This document shows, in pieces, positions 25,123 through 34,804 of a DNA stretch of 64,000 bases (within the stretch, counting starts at the first letter, position 1; each line of letters begins with the position of its first letter). A program made the translations under genes and the position numbers. This DNA comes from Micromonospora sp. WMMD1102 (lineage in GTDB: Bacteria > Actinomycetota > Actinomycetes > Mycobacteriales > Micromonosporaceae), in contig NZ_JARUBN010000001.1 in assembly GCF_029626265.1 (NCBI RefSeq), positions 6,017,001 through 6,081,000 of the forward strand, in the 5' to 3' direction. Under the pieces are notes generated by a model that was not told the origin of the DNA, made no database searches, and worked only from the letters and a program-made list of their open reading frames with translations.

Positions 25123-26811
25123 TCAGAACCGGGCCGGCTCGCGGTAGACGCCCCACTCGGCGCGCAGCGCGTCGCAGATCTCCCCGAGGGTCGCCTCGGC
25201 GCGTACGGCGGCCAGCATCGGCGGAATCAGGTTCCCGTCGGTGCGGGCGACCTGCACCATCCGGGCCAGCGCCGCGGTCACCTCGGCGGCGTCCCGGCCG
25301 GCCTTGCGCTCGGCCAGCGCCCGCCGCTGCTCCAGCTCCACCTCGTGCGAGACCCGCAGGATCTCCAGCTCCTTGGCGACCGTGCCGGTGTGGCAGTTCA
25401 CCCCGACGATCTTCTTGTCGCCCTTCTCCAGCGCCTGCTGGTAGACGAAGGCCGACTCGGCGATCTGGCCGATGAACCAGCCGTCCTCGATGCCGCGCAG
25501 GATGCCGGAGGTCATCGGGCCGATCTGGTGCGGGCCGTCGCCGCCGAGCTGCCGGATCCGGGCGAAGATCTCCTCCGCCTCCGCCTCGATCTTGTCGGTG
25601 AGCGCCTCCACGTACCAGGAGCCGCCGAGCGGGTCGGCCACGTTCACCACCCCGGTCTCCTCCATCAGCACCTGCTGGGTACGCAGGGCGATCTCCGCCG
25701 AGGAGTCGGTGGGCAGCGCCAGGGTCTCGTCCAGCGCGTTCGTGTGCAGCGAGTTGGTGCCGCCGAGCACCGCCGCCAGCGCCTCCACGGCGGTGCGCAC
25801 CACGTTGTTGACCGGCTGCTGCGCGGTCAGCGAGACCCCGGCGGTCTGGGTGTGGAAGCGCAGCCAGAGCGCCCGGGCGTCGGTGGCGCCGTACACCTCG
25901 CGCAGCCAGCGGGCCCAGATCCGGCGGGCCGCCCGGAACTTGGCGATCTCCTCGAAGAAGTCGACGTGCGAGTCGAAGAAGAAGCTCAGCCCCGGGGCGA
26001 AGCGGTTGACGTCGAGGCCCCGGGAGAGTCCCAGCTCGACGTAGCCGAACCCGTCCGCCAGGGTGTACGCCAACTCCTGCGCGGCGGTCGAGCCGGCCTC
26101 CCGGATGTGGTAGCCGGAGACCGACAGCGGCTTGTAGCGCGGGATCTCCCGGTCGCAGTACTCCATCAGGTCGCCGATCAGCCGCAGGTGCGGCTCGGGG
26201 TCGAAGAGCCACTCCTTCTGCGCGATGTACTCCTTGAAGATGTCGGTCTGGAGGGTGCCGTCCAGGGTGGCGATGTCCGCGCCCTGCCGCTCGGCGGCCA
26301 CCAGGTACATGCAGAAGACCGGCACCGCCGGCCCGGAGATGGTCATCGAGGTGGTGACGGCGGCCAGGTCGATGCCGTCGAAGAGCAGCTCCATGTCGGC
26401 GGCCGAGTCGACGGCGACGCCGCAGTGCCCGACCTCGCCGAGCGCCTGCGGGTCGTCGGAGTCCCGGCCCATCAGGGTCGGCATGTCGAAGGCGACGGAG
26501 AGGCCGCCACCGCCCGCGCCGAGGATCATCCGGTAGCGCTCGTTCGTCTGCCGGGCGTTGCCGAAGCCGGCGAACTGCCGGATCGTCCAGGTCCGCCCCC
26601 GGTAGCCGGTCGGGTACAACCCCCGGGTGTACGGGTACTCGCCCGGCCAGCCGATCCGACCGAAGCGCGGGTCGGCGCTCCCCTCGGGTGGGCCGTAGAC
26701 CGGCTCGACGGGCATCCCGGAGAGGGTGCTGAAGTCCGCGTCCCGCTTGCGCGCCGCGTCGTACCTGGCCTGCCAGCGTGCTCTACCGGCGGCGATCTCC
26801 TCGGCGTTCAT
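25123..26811 (-). CDS. icmA: Isobutyryl-CoA mutase-type large subunit (B12-dependent acyl-CoA mutase, no B12 domain)
   Basis: 562 residues covering only the TIM-barrel substrate domain; the cobalamin-binding domain of methylmalonyl-CoA mutase is absent, as in the IcmA subunit (about 566 residues). The two residues that discriminate substrate in this family are Phe80 (TIRQFAGF) and Gln198 (EYIAQKEW), exactly those of Streptomyces IcmA; methylmalonyl-CoA mutase has Tyr and Arg there. The enzyme should interconvert isobutyryl-CoA and butyryl-CoA together with a small B12 subunit (IcmB), which is not in this window. It links valine catabolism with butyryl-CoA supply. The MeaB-type chaperone, thiolase and epimerase lie 1-4 kb upstream. 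Confidence 0.9.
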   Translation of the reverse strand: MNAEEIAAGRARWQARYDAARKRDADFSTLSGMPVEPVYGPPEGSADPRFGRIGWPGEYPYTRGLYPTGYRGRTWTIRQFAGFGNARQTNERYRMILGAGGGGLSVAFDMPTLMGRDSDDPQALGEVGHCGVAVDSAADMELLFDGIDLAAVTTSMTISGPAVPVFCMYLVAAERQGADIATLDGTLQTDIFKEYIAQKEWLFDPEPHLRLIGDLMEYCDREIPRYKPLSVSGYHIREAGSTAAQELAYTLADGFGYVELGLSRGLDVNRFAPGLSFFFDSHVDFFEEIAKFRAARRIWARWLREVYGATDARALWLRFHTQTAGVSLTAQQPVNNVVRTAVEALAAVLGGTNSLHTNALDETLALPTDSSAEIALRTQQVLMEETGVVNVADPLGGSWYVEALTDKIEAEAEEIFARIRQLGGDGPHQIGPMTSGILRGIEDGWFIGQIAESAFVYQQALEKGDKKIVGVNCHTGTVAKELEILRVSHEVELEQRRALAERKAGRDAAEVTAALARMVQVARTDGNLIPPMLAAVRAEATLGEICDALRAEWGVYREPARF

Positions 26812-26929
26812 CGCAGCGGGCCTCCTCGCTCCTCGACTCCGCCCGAGTGTAGAGGGGAACCCTGAACGATCGCTAAGGTAGGGCCCGCGGATCGCCTCGC
26901 GGTGGAGCCGGGGCCCTCCCCCGCCCGGG

Positions 26930-27367
26930 TCAGGCCCCGGCGGCCGGCGGTGCGTTCAGCTCGATGTCGTCCACCTTGACGTTCACCTCGGTGACCGTCA
27001 GGCCGTACTTCTCCACCGCCTCGATGACGCTGGCCCGGACCGCCTCGGTCACCTCCTGCACGACGTGCCCGGCGGCGATCACCAGCACGATCCTGATCGT
27101 GGCGCTGGTCCCCTTCACCTCGGCCGAGACGCCCCGCCCCGCGTCGCCCACCTCGTCCAGGCCGACCTTGTCCAGCACGGTGTTGAAGAACCGGGCGACG
27201 TCGCCACCGAGATCGGCGACACCGGGCACCGAGCGGGCCGCCGTACCGGCGATCTTCTCGATGACCTCTTCGGACACTTCGGTGCCGCCCCTCGGTGCCG
27301 CCGCCGGTGCGGGTGCCGCCGGTGCGGTCTCCGGAGCCTGGCCGGAATCGTTCTGAACCTCGGTCAT
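26930..27367 (-). CDS. Asp23/Gls24 family envelope stress protein
   Basis: 145 residues. After a Pro/Ala-rich N terminus comes the Asp23 domain from about residue 30: VSEEVIEKIAGTAARSVPGV, then IRIVLVIAAGHVVQEVTEAVRASV and VTEVNVKVDDIEL. Asp23/Gls24 proteins are abundant, membrane-associated stress proteins of Gram-positive bacteria; some are clustered with a membrane partner. No such partner is adjacent. I chose ATG 27367 (MTEVQNDSG); an upstream extension has no family support. The gene is monocistronic and divergent from the DUF2000 gene. Confidence 0.88.
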   Translation of the reverse strand: MTEVQNDSGQAPETAPAAPAPAAAPRGGTEVSEEVIEKIAGTAARSVPGVADLGGDVARFFNTVLDKVGLDEVGDAGRGVSAEVKGTSATIRIVLVIAAGHVVQEVTEAVRASVIEAVEKYGLTVTEVNVKVDDIELNAPPAAGA

Positions 27368-27573
27368 CCTTCGTCTCTCTCCCCTGGTCTCGACGGCCCG
27401 CACGGCGCCGCCGGCGTTGACGGAGCCTATCGGCCGCCGGCAACCAGCGGTGTGACTGACACATCCCCGGCGGGCGAGGACCGGCACGGGCTCGTGGCGC
27501 AAGGAACGTACAAGACCGTGCTGCCGGGGACGGGCCAGGATCGCTGGCGACCATCGAGCAAGGAGGATCCGTC

Positions 27574-28026
27574 ATGACCGCAGCCGTCCCGACCGCCGGA
27601 CCGGAGCCGGCCCGGGTCCGCTTCGACACCAAGATCGCCATCCTGCTCCGGGACGACCTGGCCAGCTGGCAACGGCTCAACGTGACGGCGTTCCTGACCA
27701 GCGGCGTCGCCGGAGCGGAACCGGAACTGCTCGGCGCCGACTACCTCGACGCCGACGGCACCCGCTACCTGCCGATGTTCCGCCAGCCGGTGCTGGTCTT
27801 CACCGGCACCCGGGAGGTACTGGTCGGGGCGCACCGCCGGGCCGTCGAACGGGAGATGCGGGTCGCCATCTTCACCGAGCAGCTCTTCGGCACCGGCAAC
27901 GACCGGGACAACCGGGCCGCCGTCGCAGCGGTCGGGCGGGACCGGCTCGACCTGGTGGGGCTGGCCGTGCACGGGCCGCGCAACGCCGTCGACAAGGTGT
28001 TCAGGGGCGCCGCCCTGCACCCGTGA
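27574..28026 (+). CDS. DUF2000 family protein
   Basis: 150 residues. The family pattern is clear: KIAILLRDDLASWQRLNVTAFL, a central YLPMFRQPVLVFTG and the C-terminal DLVGLAVHGPRNAVDKV. DUF2000 is related to the peptidyl-tRNA hydrolase 2 fold but has no assigned role. AAGGAGG precedes the ATG with good spacing. It is a lone gene, divergent from the Asp23 gene and convergent with meaB. Confidence 0.85.
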   Translation: MTAAVPTAGPEPARVRFDTKIAILLRDDLASWQRLNVTAFLTSGVAGAEPELLGADYLDADGTRYLPMFRQPVLVFTGTREVLVGAHRRAVEREMRVAIFTEQLFGTGNDRDNRAAVAAVGRDRLDLVGLAVHGPRNAVDKVFRGAALHP

Positions 28027-28036
28027 ACCGGGAACG

Positions 28037-28093
28037 GGCGGCTCAGCCGGCGGAACGGCCGAGCAGGCGGCTCAGCCGGCGGAACGGCCGAGC
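28037..28093. repeat. Tandem 28-bp duplication of the meaB 3' end, stop codon included
   Basis: The 28-base sequence at 28066-28093 (end of meaB, with its TGA) is repeated exactly at 28037-28064, one base apart. The outer copy is non-coding, downstream of the stop. Confidence 0.9.
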
Positions 28094-29163
28094 TGGTCGA
28101 GCAGCTCGTCGGCTGCCGCGTACGGGTCGAGCCCGCCGTCGGCCACCCGGGCGGCGAGCGCCGCCAGGGACGTACCCGCGCGCAGCGAACCGATCCGGTT
28201 CCGGAGGGTGCCGAGCGCGATCGCCTCGACCTCGGCGGCGGCCCGCGCCTCGCGGCGGCGGCGCAGCTCGCCGTGCTCGACCAGCCAGCCGCGGTGCTTC
28301 TCCACCGCCGTGACCAGGTCGTCGATCCCCTCGCCCCGGGCCGCCACCGCACGCACCACCCGGGGCCGCCACTCCCCGGGACCGCGCTCGCCCAGCGCGA
28401 TCATGCCGTTGATGTCCCGCACGGTGGAGTCGGCGCCGTCCCGGTCGGCCTTGTTGACCACGAAGACGTCGGCGATCTCCAGGATGCCGGCCTTGACCGC
28501 CTGGATCGCGTCACCCATCCCCGGGGCCAACAGCACCAGGGTGGTGTCGGCGAGCGAGGCGACCTCCACCTCGGCCTGGCCGACCCCGACGGTCTCCACG
28601 AGTACGACGTCGCAGCCGGCCCCCTCCAGCACCCGGACCGCCTGCGGGGTGGCCGCCGCCAGCCCGCCCAGGTGTCCCCGGCTGGACATCGACCGGATGT
28701 AGACGCCGGGGTCGGTGGCGTGGTCCTGCATCCGGACCCGGTCGCCGAGGATCGCCCCGCCGGTGAACGGGCTGGACGGATCCACCGCGAGCACCCCGAC
28801 CCGGTGGTCCCGGGCCCGCAACGCCCGGACGAGTTCGTTCGTGGTGGTCGACTTGCCCACCCCGGGCGAACCGGTCAGCCCGATCACCTGGGCCTGCCCG
28901 GTGTGCGGGGCGAGCGCCGCCGCGACCTGCGGCAGCAGCTCGTCACCGGACTCGACCAGGGTGATCAGCCGGGCGACCGCCCGGGGATCGCCGTTCCGGG
29001 CCAGCTCGACGAGCATCGGCACGTCCCGGCTGCGCCGCACCGGCCCGGCCGCCCCGACGGACCGGGACGCTGCCCGCTCCGGCGGCGCCTGCCCCGGGCC
29101 GGCCGCGCGGTCCGGGCCGGACGACCCTGCTGCGGGCCGGTCGGCGGCCGAGCCGGGGGTCAC
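28072..29163 (-). CDS. meaB: MeaB-type GTPase, chaperone of B12-dependent acyl-CoA mutases
   Basis: 363 residues. The Walker A ([15 protein letters not shown]), DPSS, the G3-type ETVGVGQAE and NKxD (VVNKADRDG) motifs of the ArgK/MeaB family are present. Family members load adenosylcobalamin and protect or reactivate methylmalonyl-CoA or isobutyryl-CoA mutase at the expense of GTP. The GTG at 29163 overlaps the thiolase stop as GTGA, indicating coupling; the first 45 residues are Pro/Ala/Ser-rich and not part of the fold, so an internal start is possible. The IcmA-type subunit 1.3 kb downstream is the natural client. Its 3' end has been duplicated in tandem. Confidence 0.92.
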   Translation of the reverse strand: MTPGSAADRPAAGSSGPDRAAGPGQAPPERAASRSVGAAGPVRRSRDVPMLVELARNGDPRAVARLITLVESGDELLPQVAAALAPHTGQAQVIGLTGSPGVGKSTTTNELVRALRARDHRVGVLAVDPSSPFTGGAILGDRVRMQDHATDPGVYIRSMSSRGHLGGLAAATPQAVRVLEGAGCDVVLVETVGVGQAEVEVASLADTTLVLLAPGMGDAIQAVKAGILEIADVFVVNKADRDGADSTVRDINGMIALGERGPGEWRPRVVRAVAARGEGIDDLVTAVEKHRGWLVEHGELRRRREARAAAEVEAIALGTLRNRIGSLRAGTSLAALAARVADGGLDPYAAADELLDQLGRSAG

Positions 29164-30359
29164 TCCCGCCCGCCAGCCTGTCCCGGCACCCGCAGGATCA
29201 GCGCGTCACCCTGCCCGCCACCGCCGCAGAGCGCCGCCGCGCCGGTACCGCCGCCCCGGCGGCGCAGCTCCATCGCCAGGGTGAGCACCAGGCGGGCGCC
29301 GGACATCCCGATCGGGTGGCCGAGCGCGATCGCACCGCCGTTGACGTTGACGATCTCGTCGGAGACACCGAGGTCCCGGGTCGACTTGATGCCCACCTGC
29401 GCGAACGCCTCGTTGATCTCGATCAGGTCGAGGTCGCCGACGGAGAGCCCGGCCTTGCGCAGCGCGTGCTCGATGGCGTTCGCCGGTTGCGAGTGCAGCG
29501 AGTTGTCCGGCCCCGCGACGTTGCCGTGCGGGCCGATCTCGGCCAGCCAGGTCAGCCCCAGCTCCTCGGCCTTCGCCCTGCTCATCACCAGCACCGCGCA
29601 GGCACCGTCGGAGATCGGCGAGGAGCTGCCGGCGGTGATCGTCCCGTCCGGGGTGAAGGCCGGGCGGAGCCGGGCCAGCGACTCGGCGGTGGTGTCCGGG
29701 CGTACGCCCTCGTCCTCGTCGATGACCAGCGGATCGCCCTTGCGCTGCGGCACCGCCACCGGGACGATCTCCTCGGCGAAGGCGCCGTTCTTTTGCGCGG
29801 CGGCGGCCCGCTGGTGGCTGGCGGCGGCGAATGCGTCCTGCTCGGCCCGGCCGATCCCGTGCCGGGCGTTGTGCCGCTCGGTGGACTCGCCCATCGCGCA
29901 GCAGTCCCACGCGTCGGTGAGGCCGTCCAGCGCCATGTGGTCCTTCACAATCACGTCGCCGTACTTGTAGCCGGCCCGCTGGCCGAGCAGCAGGTGCGGG
30001 GCGTTCGTCATCGACTCCATCCCGCCGGCCACCACGATGTCGAACTCGCCGGCCCGGATGAGCTGGTCGGCCAGGGCGATCGCGTCCAGGCCGGAGAGGC
30101 AGACCTTGTTGATCGTCAGCGCCGGTACGGACATCGGGATGCCCGCCTCCACCGCCGCCTGCCGGGCCGGGATCTGCCCGGCGCCGGCCTGGAGCACCTG
30201 CCCCATGATCACGTACTGCACCTGGTCGGCGGGGACGCCGGAGCGCACCAGGGCGCCCCGGATGGCGATCCCGCCGAGCTTCGTCGCCGGGAGGTCCTTG
30301 AGGTTGCCGAGCAGCCGACCCATCGGGGTACGGGCGCCGTTGACGATCACGGATGCCAT
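29160..30359 (-). CDS. Acetyl-CoA C-acetyltransferase (thiolase)
   Basis: 399 residues, the usual thiolase II length. The nucleophile Cys87 (TINKVCLSG), the NEAFAQV segment, [16 protein letters not shown] with the catalytic His, and the C-terminal Cys in ALCGGGGQG are all present. It condenses or cleaves acetoacetyl-CoA, in fatty-acid or ketone metabolism. It overlaps meaB by four bases and is divergent from the epimerase gene across 66 bases. The thiolase-epimerase-MeaB neighbourhood matches the acyl-CoA/propionyl-CoA locus of Streptomyces. Confidence 0.95.
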   Translation of the reverse strand: MASVIVNGARTPMGRLLGNLKDLPATKLGGIAIRGALVRSGVPADQVQYVIMGQVLQAGAGQIPARQAAVEAGIPMSVPALTINKVCLSGLDAIALADQLIRAGEFDIVVAGGMESMTNAPHLLLGQRAGYKYGDVIVKDHMALDGLTDAWDCCAMGESTERHNARHGIGRAEQDAFAAASHQRAAAAQKNGAFAEEIVPVAVPQRKGDPLVIDEDEGVRPDTTAESLARLRPAFTPDGTITAGSSSPISDGACAVLVMSRAKAEELGLTWLAEIGPHGNVAGPDNSLHSQPANAIEHALRKAGLSVGDLDLIEINEAFAQVGIKSTRDLGVSDEIVNVNGGAIALGHPIGMSGARLVLTLAMELRRRGGGTGAAALCGGGGQGDALILRVPGQAGGRE

Positions 30360-30425
30360 GGGAACTGTCGCCTCCGGGGGGAACCTGGCGGAGCGCCTTA
30401 ACGTCGGTTAGGTCAGACTAGCCTG

Positions 30426-30902
30426 GTGGACGACGACAACCCGGGCGGCCCCGCTGCCGACTATCTCACAGGCATCGGCCTGCTGGGCATCGATCACGTC
30501 GGGGTGGCGGTCGCCGACCTCGACAACGGAATCGAGTTCTACCAGCGGGTCTTCGGGATGCGCTGCGTGCACACCGAGACCAACCCCGAGCAGGGGGTCC
30601 GGGAGGCGATGCTCCAGGTCGGCCCGACGCCCGACGGCGGCTTCGTGCAGTTGCTCGCCCCGCTGACCCCGGACTCCACGATCGCGAAGTTCCTCGACCG
30701 CAGTGGGCCCGGGGTGCAGCAGGTGGCGTACCGGGTGACCGACGTCGACGCCGCCTGCGCGGCGCTGCGCGACCGGGGCGTACGGGTGCTCTACGAGACG
30801 CCGAAACGGGGCACCGCCGGCTCCCGGGTCAACTTCGTGCATCCCCGGGACACCGGCGGCGTACTCGTGGAACTCGTCGAACCCGCCGCCGACGGGGTGT
30901 AA
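30426..30902 (+). CDS. mce: Methylmalonyl-CoA epimerase
   Basis: 158 residues of the glyoxalase/VOC fold. Two beta-alpha-beta modules start at IDHVGVAVADLDNGIEFY and VQQVAYRVTDVDAAC; metal ligands are His in DHVGV, Gln in GVQQVAY and Glu in VLVELVEP. It interconverts the two epimers of methylmalonyl-CoA so that mutase can use them. The start is GTG at 30426 with no ribosome site, soon after an AT-richer stretch, so the mRNA may be leaderless. The TAA stop is embedded in a palindromic terminator. Confidence 0.92.
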   Translation: MDDDNPGGPAADYLTGIGLLGIDHVGVAVADLDNGIEFYQRVFGMRCVHTETNPEQGVREAMLQVGPTPDGGFVQLLAPLTPDSTIAKFLDRSGPGVQQVAYRVTDVDAACAALRDRGVRVLYETPKRGTAGSRVNFVHPRDTGGVLVELVEPAADGV

Positions 30903-30949
30903 GGAAGGGCCCCCCGTTATCGCTTTCTGTTGTAGCGGGGGCCCTTCCT
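30902..30949. terminator. Bidirectional palindromic terminator, copy 1 (carries a TAA stop)
   Basis: AGGAAGGGCCCCC (30902-30914) pairs with GGGGGCCCTTCCT (30937-30949), 13 bp around a 22-base loop. It lies between convergent genes, and the TAA stop of mce (30900-30902) is its left edge. A near-identical element is at 42111-42158. Confidence 0.85.
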
Positions 30950-30958
30950 AACACCCGG

Positions 30959-31840
30959 TCAGGCCGGCACGGTGTCGTACGACTCCACCAGGTCGGCCGG
31001 GAGCGGGGCCAGGTCGGTGGCCCGGCGGAAGTCGCCGAGGGTGGTGCCGGTGCACTCCGAGTCGACGTTGCGGGCGCCGGCCCGGGTACGCACGTCGGAG
31101 AGGTTGACCGCCCGGAAGTCGACGGAGAACCGGGTCCGGCCGGAGGTGTTCGGCACGGTGGCGTGCAGCTGGGCGCCGGAGAAGACCAGCACCCCGCCGG
31201 GCGGGGTGAGCACCCGCAGATCAGGTTCCCCGGACAGCTCCTGCTCCAGCCGGGGCTGCTCGCGGGTCTCGGCGTGCACCTGGGCGGCGGCGACGCTACG
31301 CCCGTGCGCCACCCACTGCGCGTAGTTGTAGTGCCGCGAACTGTTCCGCACCCCGGTGCCGAAGTACTCCGGGTGGAAGGCCATCACGTTCGCCCCGGTC
31401 ACCTCGTACACCGGGATCCAGAAGTTGAGCTGGCACATCGGCGCGGAGAACCAGGTGTCCCGGTGCGACTCGAACTGGAGCGTCAGCCCCGCGTTGAGGT
31501 ACTCGCTGGTCATCGAGCGCAGCCGGGGCACGTCGAAGTAGGTCCGCGCCGGGTCGGCGCCCAGGTCGGAGAGCACCCCGCGGACGAGTTCCGCGCTGCG
31601 CGGATGGTTGATGAAGCTGGGCTTCAGCTCGGCCAGCACCCCCACGTAGTCCGGGGCGGCCAGGTGGTGCTGGGCCTCCGGCGGGAAGTACGGCGCGAAC
31701 GCGGTCTCGGTCATCTGCCGGGCGAACGCGACGAGCGCCATCGAGTGCGGCGTCGGCGAGTAGACGAACAGGTCCCCGGCGAAGAGCCGGGCCCGCCGCT
31801 CGTCGTCGGACATCGGCGAGTCGAAGTGCAGCACCGTCAC
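30959..31840 (-). CDS. Putative Fe(II)/2-oxoglutarate dioxygenase (phytanoyl-CoA dioxygenase-like)
   Basis: 293 residues. The facial triad can be read as His-x-Asp in FESHRDTWFS plus a distal His in GAQLHATVPN, with the 2OG-binding Arg in GRTRFSVDFR, all in the order and spacing of the PhyH/cupin dioxygenases. The N-terminal part is helical (FARQMTETAFAPYFP). I cannot name a substrate; such enzymes hydroxylate small metabolites, amino acids or natural products. No biosynthetic genes adjoin: a terminator and the epimerase lie on one side and an F420-dependent oxidoreductase on the other, transcribed away. Confidence 0.7.
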   Translation of the reverse strand: MTVLHFDSPMSDDERRARLFAGDLFVYSPTPHSMALVAFARQMTETAFAPYFPPEAQHHLAAPDYVGVLAELKPSFINHPRSAELVRGVLSDLGADPARTYFDVPRLRSMTSEYLNAGLTLQFESHRDTWFSAPMCQLNFWIPVYEVTGANVMAFHPEYFGTGVRNSSRHYNYAQWVAHGRSVAAAQVHAETREQPRLEQELSGEPDLRVLTPPGGVLVFSGAQLHATVPNTSGRTRFSVDFRAVNLSDVRTRAGARNVDSECTGTTLGDFRRATDLAPLPADLVESYDTVPA

Positions 31841-32078
31841 TGCGGCCTCCTGCGGTAGCTCCCGGTAGGTCGGTCTTCGGTCAGCGGTCTTTGTCCTCGG
31901 TCTTCGTCGTCGGTCAGCGGGTCACGCTGGGTCCGCGCAGCGGTCACGGTAGGCGCCGGCCGGCGGTGCCGGAATGCGCCGTCCGGTCGGGCCGGAGACC
32001 GTGTCGACAATCCGACTTCGCCTCGGGTACCCGGCCGGAACGGCGACCGGGGTGCCGGCCGGCACATAGAGTCGGCCG

Positions 32079-33098
32079 ATGCCGCCCGCGCAGCCCGCCG
32101 CGCCCGCCGCCACCCCGGCGCAGCACGCCGCACCCGCCGACGGTGCTGTCCGGGTACGCCCGTTCCGGTTCACCGCCGCGATGCCCGCGCTTAACCATCC
32201 GGTGGCGCGGTGGCGCGACCAGATCCGCCGGATCGAGGACCTCGGCTTCGACTCGGTCTCGGTCTCCGACCACCTCACCGGCGGCTGGTCGATGGACCCG
32301 CTGGTGGCGATGACGGTGGCCGCCGAGGCCACCACCCGGCTCCGGCTGCTCGGCCTGGTCTTCTGCAACGACTTCCGGCATCCGGTACTCCTGCACAAGG
32401 CGCTGGCCAACCTCGACGTCTTCTCCGCCGGCCGGCTGGAGATCGGCCTCGGCGCCGGCTGGCTGCGCGACGACCACGACGCCGCCGGCCTACCCTTCGA
32501 CCCCCCGACGGTACGCGTCGCGCGGCTGGTCGAGTCGGTCGAGATCCTGCTCCGGCTCTTCGCCGGCGGCCCGGTCGACTTCGCCGGCCGGCACTACCGG
32601 GTCAGCGGACTGGCCGGGCTGCCGGAGCCGGTGCAGCGCCCACATCCGCCGCTGCTGGTCGGCGGCGGCAGCCGGCGGATCCTCGAACTCGCCGGCCGGC
32701 GGGCCGACATCGTCGGGATCAACCCCCGGCTCGCCCCGGACGTCGACCCGCGGGCCGCGCTGGCCGAGCTGAGCCCGGCACGCTTCGCCCGCAAGGTCGC
32801 CTGGGCTCGGGACGCCGCGGCCGCCGCCGGGCGGGATCCGGCCGGACTGGAGTTCCAGGCCCGGATGTTCGACGTACGGGTACTGCACCGGGGTGTCGAA
32901 CACCGTGCCTCGTCCAGCCACGCCCAGCGGGTCGACCCGGCCGCGCTGGTCGGCTCGCCGTCGGTGCTGCACGGCAGCGTGGCCGAGTGCGTCGACAAGC
33001 TCCTCGCCCTGCGCGACGAGTACGGCGTCAGTTATCTGCACCTCGGCGGCAACCTGGACGCCGCCGCCCCGATCGTGGCCCGGCTGTCCGGACGCTGA
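32079..33098 (+). CDS. LLM class F420-dependent oxidoreductase
   Basis: 339 residues with the luciferase-like TIM barrel: RRIEDLGFDSVSVSDHLTG, then GLVFCNDFRHPVLLHKALAN, SAGRLEIGLGAGW and PLLVGGGSRRILELAGRRAD. It looks closest to the TIGR03621-type subfamily of F420-dependent enzymes in actinobacteria. It should move hydride between F420H2 and an unknown substrate. The first 30 residues are Pro/Ala-rich; a later start near the conserved core (VRVRPFRF) is possible. It is a single-gene unit. Confidence 0.85.
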   Translation: MPPAQPAAPAATPAQHAAPADGAVRVRPFRFTAAMPALNHPVARWRDQIRRIEDLGFDSVSVSDHLTGGWSMDPLVAMTVAAEATTRLRLLGLVFCNDFRHPVLLHKALANLDVFSAGRLEIGLGAGWLRDDHDAAGLPFDPPTVRVARLVESVEILLRLFAGGPVDFAGRHYRVSGLAGLPEPVQRPHPPLLVGGGSRRILELAGRRADIVGINPRLAPDVDPRAALAELSPARFARKVAWARDAAAAAGRDPAGLEFQARMFDVRVLHRGVEHRASSSHAQRVDPAALVGSPSVLHGSVAECVDKLLALRDEYGVSYLHLGGNLDAAAPIVARLSGR

Positions 33099-33339
33099 CC
33101 ACGCGCCGGATGCCGGCACGGGCGCCAGATGCCAGATGCCCGTCGACCGATGCCCGATGCCCGATGTGGCAAGGGTTTCCCGGAGCGGAGTCGACGGCAC
33201 CGCCGGAAGGGCCGGCAGAGCACAGTGGAACAGACGAACAGCACCACCGACCGGCGGGGCGAGTTGACCTTGTGAACTGGGCGCGATAGTACGACACGGC
33301 TCTTGCGAAGCACCCCGGTAAGTCTGCAAGTATGTCCCA

Positions 33340-34611
33340 ATGCCCCAGCAGCAGTCCTCCCCTCTCGCGTTCTTCGACAACGCGAACTCACAGCCAGACT
33401 TCACGGTCGCCCTGCGCGGCTACGACCGTGAGCAGGTCAACAGCCACCTGGGCCGGTTGAACGCCGCTCTGAACCAGTCCGAGCAGGCCCGCGCCGAGGC
33501 CGAGCAGCGGATGAACGACGCCCAGCGCCGGCTCCGCCAGGCCGAGCAGCGGCTCACGTCGGTCGAGCAGAAGCTCACCGACACCAACAAGCAGCTCGAG
33601 GAGAACAACCGCCCGACCCTCTCCGGCCTGGGCACCCGGGTGGAGCAGATCCTGCGCCTCGCCGAGGAGCAGGCCAACGACCACCGCGGTGAGGCCAAGC
33701 GCGAGTCGGAGGGCATCCTCTCGGCCGCCCGGCTGGAGGCGCGGGAGATCACCGACAAGGCGCGCGCCGAGGCCGCCGCGATGAAGGCCTCCGCCGAGCG
33801 GGAGGCGGGCAGTGTCCGCACCGCCGCCGAGCGGGAGGCCGCCGAGGTCCGGGTGCAGGCCCGCCGGGAGGCGGACACCCTGCGCGCCGACGCGGAGCGG
33901 GAGACCAAGCAGCTGCGTACGGTCACCGCGCACGAGGTCGCCGAGCTGAAGTCCACCGTCGAGCGGGAGGTCGCCACGCTGCGGGCCACCGCCGAGCGGG
34001 AGATCACCCAGCAGCGCGCCAAGGCGGCCCGGGAGGCCGAGGAGAAGCGCGCCGAGGCGACCAAGCTGCTCACCGACGCCCGGGACAAGCGCGACAAGGA
34101 TCTCCAGGCGCTGGAGCTCCAGCTCGCCGAGCGCCGGGAGAAGGCCGAGCGCGAGGAGTCGGAGCGGCACGCCGCCCAGGTGGCCCAGACCCAGAAGCTG
34201 GTCGCCGAGGCCGAGCAGCGGGCCCGGGCCGCGCAGGACCGCGCCAAGGAGATCGAGCAGCGCGCCGAGGCCCGCCGGGTGGAATCGGAGCGGCACGCCA
34301 ACGAGACCATCGACAAGGCGAAGGCACTCGCCGACAAGACCCTGAACGAGGCCCGCGCCGAGGCGCACCGCCTGCTCAGCGAGGCGCGTACCGAGGCGGA
34401 CCTGACCACCCAGGCGGCCCGCCGCGAGGTCGAGGACCTCACCCGGCAGAAGGACGCCGTCACCTCCCAGCTCGGCCAGATGCTCTCCGGGCTGGCCGGG
34501 ATCGTGCCGGGCGTGGGCGGGGCGGCAGCCAAGCCCGAGGCGCCGAAGGCCGCAGCCGCCGAGGAGAAGACCGAGGCGGAGGAGCGGGTTCCCGCGGACG
34601 CGACGAACTGA
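33340..34611 (+). CDS. DivIVA-domain coiled-coil protein (FilP/Scy-type cytoskeletal protein), first of pair
   Basis: 423 residues. The N terminus carries a DivIVA-like motif (FTVALRGYDREQVNSHLGRL). Then come almost continuous coiled coils from about residue 45 to 385, made of Glu/Ala/Arg-rich helices with repeated AEREA/AEAEQR patterns, interrupted by a loop near residues 92-110 (NNRPTLSGLGTRVEQIL). The C-terminal 40 residues are Ala/Glu/Lys-rich and disordered. Streptomyces FilP and Scy, which organise polar growth, lie in the same gene neighbourhood next to epimerase and thiolase genes. The equivalence is therefore supported by position and architecture, not by a measured identity. A perfect hairpin follows. 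Confidence 0.75.
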   Translation: MPQQQSSPLAFFDNANSQPDFTVALRGYDREQVNSHLGRLNAALNQSEQARAEAEQRMNDAQRRLRQAEQRLTSVEQKLTDTNKQLEENNRPTLSGLGTRVEQILRLAEEQANDHRGEAKRESEGILSAARLEAREITDKARAEAAAMKASAEREAGSVRTAAEREAAEVRVQARREADTLRADAERETKQLRTVTAHEVAELKSTVEREVATLRATAEREITQQRAKAAREAEEKRAEATKLLTDARDKRDKDLQALELQLAERREKAEREESERHAAQVAQTQKLVAEAEQRARAAQDRAKEIEQRAEARRVESERHANETIDKAKALADKTLNEARAEAHRLLSEARTEADLTTQAARREVEDLTRQKDAVTSQLGQMLSGLAGIVPGVGGAAAKPEAPKAAAAEEKTEAEERVPADATN

Positions 34612-34655
34612 CCCGACCACGGTCGCGGGTCGGACTGCGGGGCAGCAGTACGGCC

Positions 34656-34686
34656 GGGGCCGTACCGGATTTTCCGGTACGGCCCC
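34656..34686 (+). terminator. Perfect 14-bp hairpin terminator
   Basis: GGGGCCGTACCGGA (34656-34669) pairs with TCCGGTACGGCCCC (34673-34686) over a 3-base TTT loop. An outer GGGCAGCA/TGCTGCCC pair can extend it. It separates the two coiled-coil genes, so they are at least partly independent. Confidence 0.85.
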
Positions 34687-34804
34687 GTGTGCTGCCCGAC
34701 GTCCGCATCCGGTAGGTTGGCCATTGTCACCAGCGGTGAGCTTCGTCCCATAAGCCCCGTCGGGTATCGCCGCAGAACCGTCCACCGCGTGTGAGGATGG
34801 GAGC

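Noticed and set aside
33103..33170. Cluster of GATGCC(C/A) words after the F420 oxidoreductase gene, considered as a repeat array or CRISPR-like
   Set aside because: Units are irregular and only 7-10 bases long; no spacers. Weak slippage repeat at most.
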